Positions 10,381 through 20,114 of a stretch of DNA of 64,000 nucleotides are shown here, one piece after another. Origin of the DNA: Mycobacterium vicinigordonae. Lineage in GTDB: Bacteria > Actinomycetota > Actinomycetes > Mycobacteriales > Mycobacteriaceae. Under the pieces are notes generated by a model. It was not told the DNA's origin. It searched no databases and saw only the letters and a program-made list of their open reading frames with translations. A program made the position numbers and the translations under genes. The stretch is taken from assembly GCF_013466425.1 (NCBI RefSeq), contig NZ_CP059165.1, positions 2,170,001 to 2,234,000 on the forward strand. The letters are read 5' to 3'. The first letter of the stretch is position 1. Each line of letters starts with the position of its first letter.

Positions 10381-12855
10381 GTGACACCCGACCCGCCAGG
10401 CCCGTCGGAAACCTCGGAATCGGATGTAACGCAAGCAGGAAGCGCCGTCGCGGCAGTCGATCTGGCTACCGCGCGGCGCGAACTGCTGTCCGGCGATCTC
10501 AGCGACATGGCACCGGCCGAGCTGCGCAAGGCGGTGCTGGACCTCTACGAAACCTGGCTGACCGCCAAAGCTGCCGAGATCGGCATCACCGGCGACAGCG
10601 GCTTTGCGCTCGTGGGTGTCGGTGGGCTTGGCCGGCGCGAACTGCTGCCATATTCGGACCTGGATCTGGTGTTGCTGCACGACGGCAAACCCGCCGACGT
10701 GCTGGGCCCGGTCGCCGACAGGTTGTGGTACCCGCTGTGGGACGCCAATGTTCGGCTCGACCACAGCGTGCGGACCGTCAGCGAGGCGCTGACCACCGCC
10801 AACGCCGACATGACGGCCGCCCTGGGCATGCTCGAGGCGCGGCACATCGCCGGCGAAGAGCGGCTGTCGGCCGAACTCATCGACGGTGTGCGACGGCAAT
10901 GGCGCAGTGGAATCCGTTCTCGCATGGACGAACTCGTGGAGATGACGCACGCCCGCTGGCTACGCCTGGGCCGCATCGCGCATCGCGCCGAGCCGGATCT
11001 GAAGGCAGGTCGCGGCGGGCTTCGCGACGTCCAGACGATCAACGCGCTGGCGTTGGCTCAGCTCATCGACCGGCACAGCATGTCGCGGCCGGACAATCCA
11101 GCCGGGTCCCTGGACGATGCCTACCTGACCCTGCTCGACGTGCGCACCGAGCTGCATGTGGTCTCGCGCCGTGGCCGCGACCAGGTGCTGGCGCAGTTCG
11201 CCGATGAAATCAGCGCCGCGTTGGGCGTCGGCGACCGGTTCGACCTGGCCCGCATGCTGTCGAGCGCCGGTCGCACCATCAGCTACCACGCCGTGACCGG
11301 CCTGCGCACCGCTGCCAACGCCCTGCCCAAGCGTGGTTTGGCGGCGCTGGTGCGCCGTCCCAAGCGACGCCCGCTGGACGAGGGCGTCGTCGAATACGCC
11401 GGTGAGATTGTGCTGGCTCGGGAAGCCCAACCCGAACGCGATCCCGGCCTGGTACTGCGGGTGGCGGCAGCGTCGGCCGACACCGGCGTACCGATCGGTG
11501 CGGCAACGTTGAGCCGGCTGGCCGACAGCGCGCCCCCGTTGCCGACGCCGTGGCCGCGCGAGGCGCTGGACGACCTGCTGGTGGTGTTGCTGGCCGGACC
11601 CACCGCCCTGCAGACCATCGAAGCGCTGGACCGTACTGGTTTGTGGGGCCAGCTGCTCCCGGAGTGGGATTCGATCCGTGACCTGCCGCCGCGCGACGTC
11701 TCGCACAAATGGACGGTGGATCGCCACGTGGTCGAGTGCGCGGTTCATGCCGCGCCGCTGACCACCAACGTGGCCCGTCCGGACCTGCTGGCTCTTGGCG
11801 CGCTGCTGCACGACATTGGCAAGGGGCGGGGAGTGGACCACTGTGTGCTGGGCGCCGATTTGGTGGTCCCGATCGGTGAGCGCCTGGGGCTGCCCGCCGC
11901 CGACATCAACACCCTGTCCCAGATGGTTCGACACCACCTGCTGCTGCCCATCACCGCCACCCGCAGCGACCTGAACGACCCCAAGACCATCGAGTCCGTC
12001 GCCGAGGCACTGGGCGGGGATCCGCAATTGCTTGAGCTGATGCACGCCTTGACCGAGGCCGACTCAAAAGCCACCGGACCCGGGGTGTGGAGCGACTGGA
12101 AGGCCTCCCTGGTCGCGGATCTGGTGCGCCGCTGCCGGCTGGAGATGGCCGGTGAACCGCTGCCACAAGCCGAACCGACTGCGCCGCACTACCTTTCGCT
12201 GGCGGCCCGGCAAGGCGTGCATGTCGAGATCAATCCGGGTGACGGCGAGCGTCGGCACGCGGTGATGGTGGCGCCGGACGAGCGTGGCCTGGTGTCCAGA
12301 GCTGCCGCAGTGCTGGCGCTGAATTCGCTGCGGGTGCATTCGGCGTCGGTCAATGTGCACGAAGGCGTCGCGATCACCGAGTTCGTGGTGTCGCCGCTGT
12401 TCGGCTCGCCGCCGGCGGCCGACATGTTGCGTCAGGCGTTCGTGGGCGCCCTGCGCGGCGACGTCGACGTGCTGTCGGCAGTGGCGAAGCGCGACGTCGA
12501 AGCCACCAGCTCGGCGACCGCGCGGGCTGGTGAGGTGCAGGTCGGGGTGCCCGTCACCCGCTCGACGGCGCCGCCGCGCATCCTGTGGCTGGACACCGAC
12601 ACTCCGGGCCAGCTGATCCTGGAAGTGCGCGCCATGGACCGCGTGGGTTTGCTCGCGCTGCTGGCCGGGGCGCTGGAGCGCGCCCGTACCGACATTGTGT
12701 GGGCGAAGGTGAATACGTTCGGCTCGACGGCGGCTGACGTGTTCTGCGTGACGGTACCGCCGGACATCAACGCCCGCGCCGCAGTGGAGAAGAATTTGCT
12801 GGAGGTGTTGGGCACCCCGGCGGTGGTGATGGTCGACGAACCGGTCGGGGATTAA
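10381..12855 (+). CDS. glnD: PII nucleotidylyltransferase / bifunctional GlnD
   Basis: 824-residue PII-modifying enzyme. The nucleotidyltransferase motif [19 protein letters not shown] is near residues 80-98, with its two catalytic Asp residues. A GlnD-specific linker follows, then an HD domain with [10 protein letters not shown] near 476. Two C-terminal ACT domains, at about 625-700 and 735-810, sense glutamine. In actinobacteria GlnD is thought to adenylylate PII. GTG 10381 is the most upstream usable start but has no clear ribosome binding site. The N-terminal 25 residues are poorly conserved, so the true start could be slightly further in. Confidence 0.93.
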   Translation: MTPDPPGPSETSESDVTQAGSAVAAVDLATARRELLSGDLSDMAPAELRKAVLDLYETWLTAKAAEIGITGDSGFALVGVGGLGRRELLPYSDLDLVLLHDGKPADVLGPVADRLWYPLWDANVRLDHSVRTVSEALTTANADMTAALGMLEARHIAGEERLSAELIDGVRRQWRSGIRSRMDELVEMTHARWLRLGRIAHRAEPDLKAGRGGLRDVQTINALALAQLIDRHSMSRPDNPAGSLDDAYLTLLDVRTELHVVSRRGRDQVLAQFADEISAALGVGDRFDLARMLSSAGRTISYHAVTGLRTAANALPKRGLAALVRRPKRRPLDEGVVEYAGEIVLAREAQPERDPGLVLRVAAASADTGVPIGAATLSRLADSAPPLPTPWPREALDDLLVVLLAGPTALQTIEALDRTGLWGQLLPEWDSIRDLPPRDVSHKWTVDRHVVECAVHAAPLTTNVARPDLLALGALLHDIGKGRGVDHCVLGADLVVPIGERLGLPAADINTLSQMVRHHLLLPITATRSDLNDPKTIESVAEALGGDPQLLELMHALTEADSKATGPGVWSDWKASLVADLVRRCRLEMAGEPLPQAEPTAPHYLSLAARQGVHVEINPGDGERRHAVMVAPDERGLVSRAAAVLALNSLRVHSASVNVHEGVAITEFVVSPLFGSPPAADMLRQAFVGALRGDVDVLSAVAKRDVEATSSATARAGEVQVGVPVTRSTAPPRILWLDTDTPGQLILEVRAMDRVGLLALLAGALERARTDIVWAKVNTFGSTAADVFCVTVPPDINARAAVEKNLLEVLGTPAVVMVDEPVGD

Positions 12856-13014
12856 GCCCGAAACCCTCGGTGCCCGCCGCCCAGCGTGAAACCCACGACG
12901 TGACACGCCGCTGAGGCGTAGCCGGTTCCACAGTCGGCGGGACGGGGTGGTGCAGGTCCTCACCGGGAGGTTGGTGCCAGGGGGTCTTATCCGGAGGGTC
13001 TTAGCTGGGGTTTA
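12856..13014. other. Convergent intergenic region glnD / helicase
   Basis: A 159-nt non-coding gap between convergent genes. I see no strong T-tailed hairpin and no convincing short ORF. Short GTGA-rich words are present, but I assign no function. Confidence 0.4.
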
Positions 13015-14799
13015 TCAGCCCTGCTCGGAATTGAGCCGGCGCACGGCGTCGATGCGTTCCTTCAGCTGATCCCGCGTCGCCGCCGCGATCGGCGGGCCAC
13101 CGCAGCGGCGACGCAGCTCGTTGTGGATCCAGCCGTGCGGCTTGCCGGTGCGGTGATGCGCGATAGAAACCAGCGCGTTGAGCTCGCGGCGCAGCTCCCG
13201 CAGCTGGCCGTGCGTGGTGATCGGCTGCACCACCGCGCCCTGGGCGGAGGCGGCCCGCTTTTGCAGCTGCTCGTCCTGGCGGCGGTGTAGCAGCGCACGC
13301 ATCTGCTCCGCGTCGAGCAGCCCCGGAATGCCCAGGTAGTCGGCTTCTTCCTCGCTGCCGGCGGGGGTGGCAGTGCCGAAGGAGGAGCCGTCGAAGATCA
13401 CCTGATCCAGTTCCGCGTCGGCCCCCAGCGAGACGAAGCCTTTGTCGGGGTCACCCGGCTCGTTCTGCTCCTTGACCGCCGGTTCGTCGAGCAGCGGATC
13501 CTCGAGCGATTCGCGGTGCGGTTTGCCCAGCACGTGGTCGCGCTGCGCCTCTAGCTCACTGGCCAACTGCAGCAGGTTGGGTACCGACGGCAGGAAGATG
13601 CTGGCCGTCTCACCCGCCCGGCGGGAACGCACGAACCGCCCGATGGCCTGTGCGAAGAACAACGGCGTCGAGGCACTGGTGGCGTAGATGCCAACCGAGA
13701 GCCGGGGTACGTCCACGCCTTCGGAGACCATTCGCACCGCAACCAACCAGCGGCTGGTGCCGGCGGAGAACTCGCTGATGCGGGCCGACGATTTGGGGTC
13801 GTCGGAGAGCACCACGGTCGGGTCCTCGCCGGTGAGTTTCTTCAGCAACGTGGCGTAGGCGCGGGCCGCGGTCTGGTCGGAGGCGATGATCATGCCGCCC
13901 GCGTCCGGCACGTGCTCCCGCAGCTGGCGCAGCCGGCGATCGGCCGCGGTGATGACCGCCGGCATCCATTCGCCGGCCGGGTCCAGCGCGGTGCGCCACG
14001 CCCGAGCCGTCTGCTCGGCCGACAATGGCTCACCCAGCCGGGCCTCGTGCTCTTCGCCGGCGCTGTCGCGCCAGCGCGCCTGACCGGAATAGGCCATGAA
14101 CACCACCGGGCGCACCACGCCGTCGGCGAGCGCCTCGGCATAGCCGTAGGTGTGGTCGGCCCGCGACCGCAGCACACCCTCGGCGTCCGGCTCGTAGTCG
14201 ACGTAGGGGATGGGGCAGTCGTCGCTGCGGAACGGCGTACCGGTCAGCGCTAGCCGGCGGGTGGCGTCGCTGAACGCCTCCTGGATCGCGTCACCCCAGG
14301 TCTTGGCATCGCCGCCATGGTGGATTTCGTCGAAGACGACCAATGTCTTGCGCTGTTCGGTGCGTACCCGGTGCAACGTTGGGTGCGCGGCGACCTGTGC
14401 GTAGGTGACAACCACCCCGTGAAACTCAGGCGAGGTCTGCGGGTTGGAGTTGGAGAACTTCGGATCCAGCGACAGGCCCTGCCGGGCGGCGGCCTGGGCC
14501 CACTGGATCTTCAGATGCTCAGTGGGGACGACGACGGTGAGTTGCTCGACGGCCCGATGCGCGATCAGCTCGCCGGCGATCCGCAGCGCGAAGGCCGTTT
14601 TGCCGGACCCGGGAGTGGCGACCGCCAGGAAGTCGCGCGGCTCGGTCCCCAGGTACTTGACCAGCGCGCGGCGCTGCCATCCGCGCAGCGCCGCAGAAGT
14701 GTCGGCGGGAAAGTGTCCGACCGGCTGCAACGACAACAATCCCCCCGTAGCTGGTTGTGCCGACACACCGAGTCGGTGCTGGTCGCGGCTGTAAAACAT
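13015..14799 (-). CDS. SF2 DEAD/DEAH-type helicase (Rv2917-like)
   Basis: 594-residue superfamily 2 nucleic-acid ATPase. Walker A ATPGSGKTAF is at residues 61-70, the Walker B/DEAH-type box DEIHH at 157-161 and motif III TGTPFRSD at 186-193. Motif VI-like residues (QAIGRFVRSRR) lie in the second RecA lobe, near residue 388. The C-terminal third is charged and family-specific. The match is to the uncharacterised mycobacterial helicase Rv2917. Its substrate is unknown. It lies 38 nt after the hydrolase gene on the same strand and may share its transcript. Confidence 0.88.
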   Translation of the reverse strand: MFYSRDQHRLGVSAQPATGGLLSLQPVGHFPADTSAALRGWQRRALVKYLGTEPRDFLAVATPGSGKTAFALRIAGELIAHRAVEQLTVVVPTEHLKIQWAQAAARQGLSLDPKFSNSNPQTSPEFHGVVVTYAQVAAHPTLHRVRTEQRKTLVVFDEIHHGGDAKTWGDAIQEAFSDATRRLALTGTPFRSDDCPIPYVDYEPDAEGVLRSRADHTYGYAEALADGVVRPVVFMAYSGQARWRDSAGEEHEARLGEPLSAEQTARAWRTALDPAGEWMPAVITAADRRLRQLREHVPDAGGMIIASDQTAARAYATLLKKLTGEDPTVVLSDDPKSSARISEFSAGTSRWLVAVRMVSEGVDVPRLSVGIYATSASTPLFFAQAIGRFVRSRRAGETASIFLPSVPNLLQLASELEAQRDHVLGKPHRESLEDPLLDEPAVKEQNEPGDPDKGFVSLGADAELDQVIFDGSSFGTATPAGSEEEADYLGIPGLLDAEQMRALLHRRQDEQLQKRAASAQGAVVQPITTHGQLRELRRELNALVSIAHHRTGKPHGWIHNELRRRCGGPPIAAATRDQLKERIDAVRRLNSEQG

Positions 14800-14837
14800 A
14801 GCATGGCAACGCTTTTCGAAGCGTCAGCGACGTGAGC

Positions 14838-15623
14838 CTACCTTGGCGCGTCGCGTGTTTCGAGCCAGCGATGAATGCGCGCGGCGACATCCGGCCAGCC
14901 GGGTTCGAGCATCATGTTGTGCCCCATGTCGAAGAACTCCGGTTCGGTCCGGTAGGCCCGCGCCGTGGCGCGTACGGCGCGCCTGCTGACGAAACCGTCG
15001 TGCAGGGCACCCAGGACCAGCGTGGGGGTCGTCACCTGACGAGTCCTGACCCGGCGGAACATCGGATCGAGCATCGCCGCCCGGATGCTTTCGGGCCCCG
15101 CCTGGTTCCAGCAGGATTCGACGATTTCCTCGGGCGTGGACGCGCAGAAGAGGTATTCGCGGGCCAGCGCCGCAGAGCCGAGAAAGCGGACCAAGGTGGG
15201 GTCGTTGAACGACTTGATCGTCATCTGAGGACGGCGCCGCCACACCCGCATTGCTGCTCCGAGAACGCCCTGCGGTGGCAGTGACCCCACCAGCACCGCG
15301 GCCGGCGCGGCTCGATCCTCGAGGTAGCGCTGGACTGTGTAGCCGCCCAGGGAGTGGCCGATCAGCACCGGCGCCCCGCCCAGCTGGTCGGCGACCGAAC
15401 CGACGTCGGCGATGTAGTCGGCGATGCCGACCTTTTCTAGCGGCCTATCCGTCGGGCTGGCGCCGTGTCCGCGCAGGCTCATTGCTACTGCGCGGAAGCC
15501 GGCGTCAGCGAAATAGTTCAGGAAGTTCTCCCAGCACCAGGCGCCGTGCCAGCCGCCGTGGACGAACAGCAGCGGCGTGGGGTGGCTGTCGGTGGCGGAT
15601 CCGCGATCGATCAGCTCAAGCAC
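14838..15623 (-). CDS. Alpha/beta-hydrolase
   Basis: 261-residue alpha/beta-hydrolase-fold enzyme. The nucleophile elbow GHSLGG gives Ser91. Asp209 (GALHDGF) and His235 (DMGHNM) complete a canonical triad in the right order. The oxyanion region HGGWHGAW near residues 22-29 is typical of esterase, lipase and C-C hydrolase relatives. No signal peptide is seen, so it is probably cytosolic. It is the last gene of an AraC-methyltransferase-hydrolase set on the minus strand, 36 nt after the methyltransferase, which suggests a small catabolic or modification pathway. The substrate is unknown. Confidence 0.85.
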   Translation of the reverse strand: MLELIDRGSATDSHPTPLLFVHGGWHGAWCWENFLNYFADAGFRAVAMSLRGHGASPTDRPLEKVGIADYIADVGSVADQLGGAPVLIGHSLGGYTVQRYLEDRAAPAAVLVGSLPPQGVLGAAMRVWRRRPQMTIKSFNDPTLVRFLGSAALAREYLFCASTPEEIVESCWNQAGPESIRAAMLDPMFRRVRTRQVTTPTLVLGALHDGFVSRRAVRATARAYRTEPEFFDMGHNMMLEPGWPDVAARIHRWLETRDAPR

Positions 15624-15659
15624 GAGCCTGACAGTAGCGCGCGCGTTGCAGCTTCTCGG

Positions 15660-16496
15660 CTATTTCTTGGTCGCGATCACGAAGTAGCCCCGCGGCACGC
15701 CCGCGACGTCCATCGGTACCGCCGGCGCGAACCAGCGGCCGTAGCGATTGCCGGGCTCCGCGATGTCGGTCACCATCGCCGCCCAGCCCCGTCGCTGCGC
15801 CAGCTGTTCGGGCTCGTCGGTGCCGAACAACCAGGGGGCGCCGTTGGCGGCCATCGATCTCACAAGTTCCGCCATGGCCGGTGATTCAAGCAAGATTTTG
15901 CCGACGACCTCGTACAGCAACACCGAACCCGGTGCTGACAGGGCGTCGACACGATCGAACAATGCGTGCACCGCGGTCTCGGGCAGGTACTGCAGCAGGC
16001 CCTCCATTAACCAGACGGTCGGTAACCCCGGATCCAGGCCGGCCGATTGGATTGCGGCCGGCCAGTCGGCGGTCAGGTCGACACCGACGCTAACCCGATT
16101 GCACCGGGGCTGCTCGGCGGCCAGCAGATCGGATTTCTCGGCCAGCACCTCCGGCCGGTCGAGTTCGTAGACGACCGTGCCGTCGGGCCAGGACAGGCGG
16201 TACGCGCGGGCGTCCATACCGGCCGCGAGGACGACGACCTGTCGTATTCGCTGCGCCGCATCGAGCAGCGCCCGATCCCAGAACGGGGTGCGTACCACGA
16301 TTTGGGTGGTGGAGTGCTCGCCGGCCGACTCCAGTGCCGCGGCCAGTAGTTCCCGGCCGCGGTCACCGGCCAGTCGTGCGGCGAAGGGGTCTGAGAAGAG
16401 CCGGTCTGGGCGTTCGGATTCGCGTGCCCGGATGGCCGCGACCAACAGTCCGGTGTCCGCTACTGCGCGGTGTTGTATGTCCATGATCGACATCAT
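15660..16496 (-). CDS. SAM-dependent methyltransferase, leucine-carboxyl methyltransferase-like family
   Basis: 278-residue protein of the mycobacterial putative SAM methyltransferase family (PPM1/leucine carboxyl methyltransferase-like). The SAM-binding motif VVLAAGMDARAYRL is near residues 89-102, followed by the acidic post-I motif YELDRPEV. A later conserved segment, VWLMEGLLQYLP, is also present. The start may be the ATG used here or the Met five codons further in. Mycobacterial genomes carry many paralogues with unknown substrates. The gene lies 42 nt after the AraC gene and 36 nt before the hydrolase. Confidence 0.85.
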   Translation of the reverse strand: MMSIMDIQHRAVADTGLLVAAIRARESERPDRLFSDPFAARLAGDRGRELLAAALESAGEHSTTQIVVRTPFWDRALLDAAQRIRQVVVLAAGMDARAYRLSWPDGTVVYELDRPEVLAEKSDLLAAEQPRCNRVSVGVDLTADWPAAIQSAGLDPGLPTVWLMEGLLQYLPETAVHALFDRVDALSAPGSVLLYEVVGKILLESPAMAELVRSMAANGAPWLFGTDEPEQLAQRRGWAAMVTDIAEPGNRYGRWFAPAVPMDVAGVPRGYFVIATKK

Positions 16497-16538
16497 CGGC
16501 CTCAGTAGCCGGTAACGGCTTGGATATTTTCGCCCGGC

Positions 16539-17348
16539 TCACCCGAGCGTGATGTGGCCGATCATCGGCGATCGCCGCCGCGTGTACTGGGTAGGTGTGA
16601 TCGCGGCGAACTCTTGGAACTCCCGCACAAAGTGAGCCTGGTCGAAATAGCCGAGGTCGGCCGCGATCGCCGCCCCGCGCGTCGGTGTGTTCAACGCCCG
16701 CAACGCCGCTTGCAACCGCCGCACCCGCAGGTAGGCCTTGGGTGACATCCCGACTTCGGCGCGGAACAGCGCGTTAAAGCGTTTTGGCGACAGACCCATC
16801 GACTGGCAGGCGCCCGACACCCGCATCGAGGGGTGGACCTCGGCGTCGCGCAGTACCGCGGCAAGCTCGGGGGTGCGCCGTTCGCGCAGGCGGCCTAGCA
16901 GGAACTTCTCCAGCAGTGCTACCCGTGCAGATGCGGAACCGGCCAGCACCAATCGCTCGTGCAGGCGGTCCGCGGCGGAACCCCACAGCTCGGACAGGCC
17001 GACGCAGCGATCTTCGAAGTCGCTGGCCGCGTAGTCGGCGAAGGCGAGCGCGCCGGCCGGCCTGAAGTGAATCGTCATGGTGCTCTGGGCGGGGCCGATC
17101 CGGGTGACGTACGAGCGCACCCCGGCACCGATAAGAAACGCCGCGGGGGCCGGCAGCGGGGTGCGTCCATCCGCCGCGAACAGACCCGTGTTCGCCTGGC
17201 CGCCGAGGTCGATGATCACCGTCGCCGCACCGCGCGGCAGGGCCCGGCTGTCGTGCGTTGCGGTGTGATGCTGCCAGATACCGAAATATTCGACGTGGTC
17301 GGCGAGTGGCGGCCTTGGCCGATACAGCCGCGGACCGGTCGGGTGCAT
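16539..17348 (-). CDS. AraC-family transcriptional regulator
   Basis: 269-residue regulator. The N-terminal domain (about 1-130) resembles the DUF6597-type ligand domain. The C-terminal AraC/XylS double helix-turn-helix spans about 160-260, with recognisable GLSPKRFNALFRAEVGMSPKAYLR and LGYFDQAHFVREFQ elements (first listed in part). ATG 17348 has a TACCAT -10 element 7 nt upstream, suggesting leaderless expression. It is divergent from ffh and heads the methyltransferase-hydrolase run, which it probably controls; that link is inference from position. Confidence 0.87.
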   Translation of the reverse strand: MHPTGPRLYRPRPPLADHVEYFGIWQHHTATHDSRALPRGAATVIIDLGGQANTGLFAADGRTPLPAPAAFLIGAGVRSYVTRIGPAQSTMTIHFRPAGALAFADYAASDFEDRCVGLSELWGSAADRLHERLVLAGSASARVALLEKFLLGRLRERRTPELAAVLRDAEVHPSMRVSGACQSMGLSPKRFNALFRAEVGMSPKAYLRVRRLQAALRALNTPTRGAAIAADLGYFDQAHFVREFQEFAAITPTQYTRRRSPMIGHITLG

Positions 17349-17355
17349 GCCCGCG

Positions 17356-17394
17356 ATGGTAGAGAGGCGCCCGGTTGAGGCGCCCGGCTAGGCT
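17356..17394. promoter_or_regulatory. Divergent leaderless promoters of araC-type gene and ffh, with direct repeats
   Basis: The 53-nt gap holds two opposite -10 elements. TACCAT on the minus strand (17356-17361) lies 7 nt before the AraC ATG, and TAGGCT on the plus strand (17389-17394) lies 7 nt before the ffh GTG. Between them GAGGCGCCCGG occurs twice in direct order, at 17364-17374 and 17377-17387. Direct repeats next to an AraC-family gene are a plausible operator. The -35 hexamers are not obvious. Confidence 0.5.
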
Positions 17395-17401
17395 GGCCTA
17401 C

Positions 17402-18958
17402 GTGTTTGAATCGCTGTCCGACCGGTTGACCGGTGCCCTGGCGGGGTTGCGCGGCAAGGGGCGTCTGACCGATGCCGATATCGAGGCCACCACCCGCGAA
17501 ATCCGGCTCGCGCTACTGGAAGCCGACGTCTCGTTGCCCGTGGTGCGAGCGTTTGTCGCGCGCATCAAGGAACGTGCTCGTGGTCACGAGGTGTCCGGCG
17601 CGCTGAACCCGGCGCAGCAGGTCGTCAAGATCGTCAACGAGGAGCTGATCGGCATCCTCGGCGGCGAGACCCGCGAACTCGCCTACGCCAAGAATCCGCC
17701 GACGGTGATCATGCTCGCCGGCCTGCAGGGTTCCGGCAAGACGACGCTGGCGGGCAAGCTGGCCTACCGGCTCAAGAACCAGGGGCACACGCCGCTGCTG
17801 GTGGCCTGTGACCTGCAGCGGCCCGCCGCGGTCAACCAGTTACAGGTCGTCGGGCAGCGCGCCGGAGTCCCGGTGTTCGCGCCGCACCCAGGCGCCTCAC
17901 CTGAGTCCGGCCCGGGCGACCCGGTCGCCGTCGCGGCCGCCGGTATCGCCGAGGCTAAGGCAAAGCATTTTGACTTCGTCATCGTCGACACCGCGGGCCG
18001 CCTCGGCATCGACGAGGAGCTGATGGCTCAGGCCGCGGCCATTCGCGATGCGGTCAACCCCGACGAGGTGCTGTTCGTCCTGGACGCGATGATCGGGCAG
18101 GACGCTGTCGCCACCGCGCGGGCGTTCGGCGACGGCGTCGGCTTCACCGGCGTGGTGCTGACCAAGCTGGACGGCGACGCCCGTGGTGGCGCTGCGCTGT
18201 CGGTCCGCGAAGTCACCGGTGTGCCAATCCTTTTCGCCTCCACCGGAGAGAAGTTCGACGACTTCGACGTCTTCCACCCCGACCGGATGGCCAGCCGCAT
18301 CCTGGGCATGGGCGACGTGCTGAGCCTCATCGAGCAGGCCGAGCAGGTCTTCGACGCCCAACAGGCCGAGGCGGCCGCCGCCAAGATCGGCGCCGGTGAA
18401 CTCACCCTGGAGGACTTCCTCGAGCAGATGCTCGCGGTGCGCAAAATGGGCCCGATCGGCAACCTGCTGGGCATGCTGCCCGGCGGCGCGCAGATGAAGG
18501 ACGCGCTGGCCGAAGTGGACGACAAGTCGTTGGACCGGATTCAGGCCATCATCCGTGGCATGACCCCCGAAGAACGGGCCGACCCGAAGATCATCAACGC
18601 CTCGCGGCGGCTGCGCATAGCCAACGGCTCCGGGGTCACCGTCTCCGAGGTCAACCAGTTGGTGGATCGTTTCTTCGAGGCCCGCAAGATGATGTCGTCC
18701 ATGCTCGGCGGTATGGGCATCCCAGGGATGGGTCGCAAGTCCGCGACCCGAAAATCCAAGAATGCCAAGGGAAAGAAGGGTAAGAAGGGCGCCCGCGGCC
18801 CGACCCCGCCGAAGGTGCGCAGTCCATTCGGCACCGGGATGCCGGGCATGCCGGCCGGTTTCCCCGACCTCTCGCAGATGCCCGACGGCCTCAACGAGTT
18901 GCCCCCCGGCCTGGCCGACTTCGATCTGTCAAAGCTCAAGTTCCCCGGGCAGAAGTAG
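17402..18958 (+). CDS. ffh: Signal recognition particle GTPase Ffh
   Basis: 518-residue SRP54 homologue that binds 4.5S RNA and signal sequences and docks with FtsY. The N domain covers about 1-90. The G domain has GLQGSGKTT (about 107), DTAGRLGIDEE (about 196) and TKLDGDARGG (about 253). The Met-rich M domain runs from about 310 to 440, followed by a Lys-rich tail and a Met/Gly/Pro-rich C terminus. GTG 17402 gives the family N terminus VFESLSDRL and has a -10 element 7 nt upstream, so it is probably leaderless. Confidence 0.97.
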   Translation: MFESLSDRLTGALAGLRGKGRLTDADIEATTREIRLALLEADVSLPVVRAFVARIKERARGHEVSGALNPAQQVVKIVNEELIGILGGETRELAYAKNPPTVIMLAGLQGSGKTTLAGKLAYRLKNQGHTPLLVACDLQRPAAVNQLQVVGQRAGVPVFAPHPGASPESGPGDPVAVAAAGIAEAKAKHFDFVIVDTAGRLGIDEELMAQAAAIRDAVNPDEVLFVLDAMIGQDAVATARAFGDGVGFTGVVLTKLDGDARGGAALSVREVTGVPILFASTGEKFDDFDVFHPDRMASRILGMGDVLSLIEQAEQVFDAQQAEAAAAKIGAGELTLEDFLEQMLAVRKMGPIGNLLGMLPGGAQMKDALAEVDDKSLDRIQAIIRGMTPEERADPKIINASRRLRIANGSGVTVSEVNQLVDRFFEARKMMSSMLGGMGIPGMGRKSATRKSKNAKGKKGKKGARGPTPPKVRSPFGTGMPGMPAGFPDLSQMPDGLNELPPGLADFDLSKLKFPGQK

Positions 18959-18965
18959 CCGAGCC

Positions 18966-20045
18966 GTGCGTTTGCACGTGCGCGGTGTAAGCCTGCCCGG
19001 CGAGGTTGCCACCGAGCTGTGGATCGTTGACGGCTGCATCAGCACCGAGCCGGTGGCCGGCGCCGACACCGTGTTCGACGCGGGCTGGATCCTGCCCGGG
19101 CTGGTCGACGCGCACTGCCACGTCGGGCTCGGTGAGCACGGCGGCGTGGAACTCGGGGAAGCGATCGCCCAAGCCGAGACCGAACGTGAGGTGGGCGCGC
19201 TACTGCTGCGCGACTGCGGATCACCGATCGACACCCGCAGCCTCGACCACCACGCAGACCTGCCTCGCATCATCCGAGCCGGACGGCATCTGGCTAAGCC
19301 CAAACGCTACATCCCCGGCCTAGCCGCAGACCTTGAAGACGAGTCGCAGCTTCCGGATGCGGTGGCCGAGCAGGCCCGCCGCGGCGACGGTTGGGTCAAA
19401 CTCGTCGGCGACTGGATCGACCGGGGGATAGGCGATCTCGCGCCGCTGTGGTCCGACGAGGTCCTCAAAGCCGCGATCGACGCCGCGCACGCCAACGGCG
19501 CCCGGGTCACCGCCCACGTCTTCGGCGAGGACGCGCTGTCCGGCCTGATCAATGCGGGCATCGACTGCATCGAGCACGGCACCGGGCTGACCGACGAGAC
19601 CATCACGTTGATGGTCGAGCACGGCACCGTGCTGGTGCCCACCCTGATCAACGTAGAGAACTTCCCCGGCATCGCCAACGCGGCCACGCGCTACCCGGTT
19701 TATGCGTCCCACATGCGCGACCTTTACGAGCGCGCCTATCCGCGGGTGGCAGCGGCGCACGAGGCCGGGGTGCCGGTTTACGCCGGGACCGATGCCGGCG
19801 GCATGATCGCGCACGGACGTATCGCCGACGAGGTCGAGGCGCTCAAGAAGATCGGCATGAGTGCTGACGACGCCCTGGGCGCCGCATGCTGGGATGCCAG
19901 GCGCTGGCTCGGGCGGCCGGCTCTGGAAGACGGGGCACCGGCGGACCTGGTGTGCTACGCGGACGACCCCCGGCACGGTCCCGCGGTGCTGAACCGCCCG
20001 GACCTGGTGATCCTGCGCGGCGGCGTGTTCCGGCCCGGTCGCTGA
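18966..20045 (+). CDS. Amidohydrolase-family protein (Rv2915c-like)
   Basis: 359-residue metal-dependent amidohydrolase of imidazolonepropionase/dipeptidase type. The metal-binding motif DAHCH is near residue 47. Later ligands are His in TAHVFG (about 182), His in CIEHGTG (about 203) and Asp in YAGTDAGG (about 276). GTG 18966 is 8 nt after the ffh stop, so the two genes are likely co-transcribed. No signal peptide is seen. The substrate is unknown. In M. tuberculosis the kinase gene pknI follows this gene; here the next gene is the aminoacylase. Confidence 0.88.
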   Translation: MRLHVRGVSLPGEVATELWIVDGCISTEPVAGADTVFDAGWILPGLVDAHCHVGLGEHGGVELGEAIAQAETEREVGALLLRDCGSPIDTRSLDHHADLPRIIRAGRHLAKPKRYIPGLAADLEDESQLPDAVAEQARRGDGWVKLVGDWIDRGIGDLAPLWSDEVLKAAIDAAHANGARVTAHVFGEDALSGLINAGIDCIEHGTGLTDETITLMVEHGTVLVPTLINVENFPGIANAATRYPVYASHMRDLYERAYPRVAAAHEAGVPVYAGTDAGGMIAHGRIADEVEALKKIGMSADDALGAACWDARRWLGRPALEDGAPADLVCYADDPRHGPAVLNRPDLVILRGGVFRPGR

Positions 20046-20114
20046 CAGCCGAAAGATTGCGAGCGATCGCTATCTATGTTAGTTTCGCGGTCAGCCCACG
20101 ATCTTGGAGGACCT

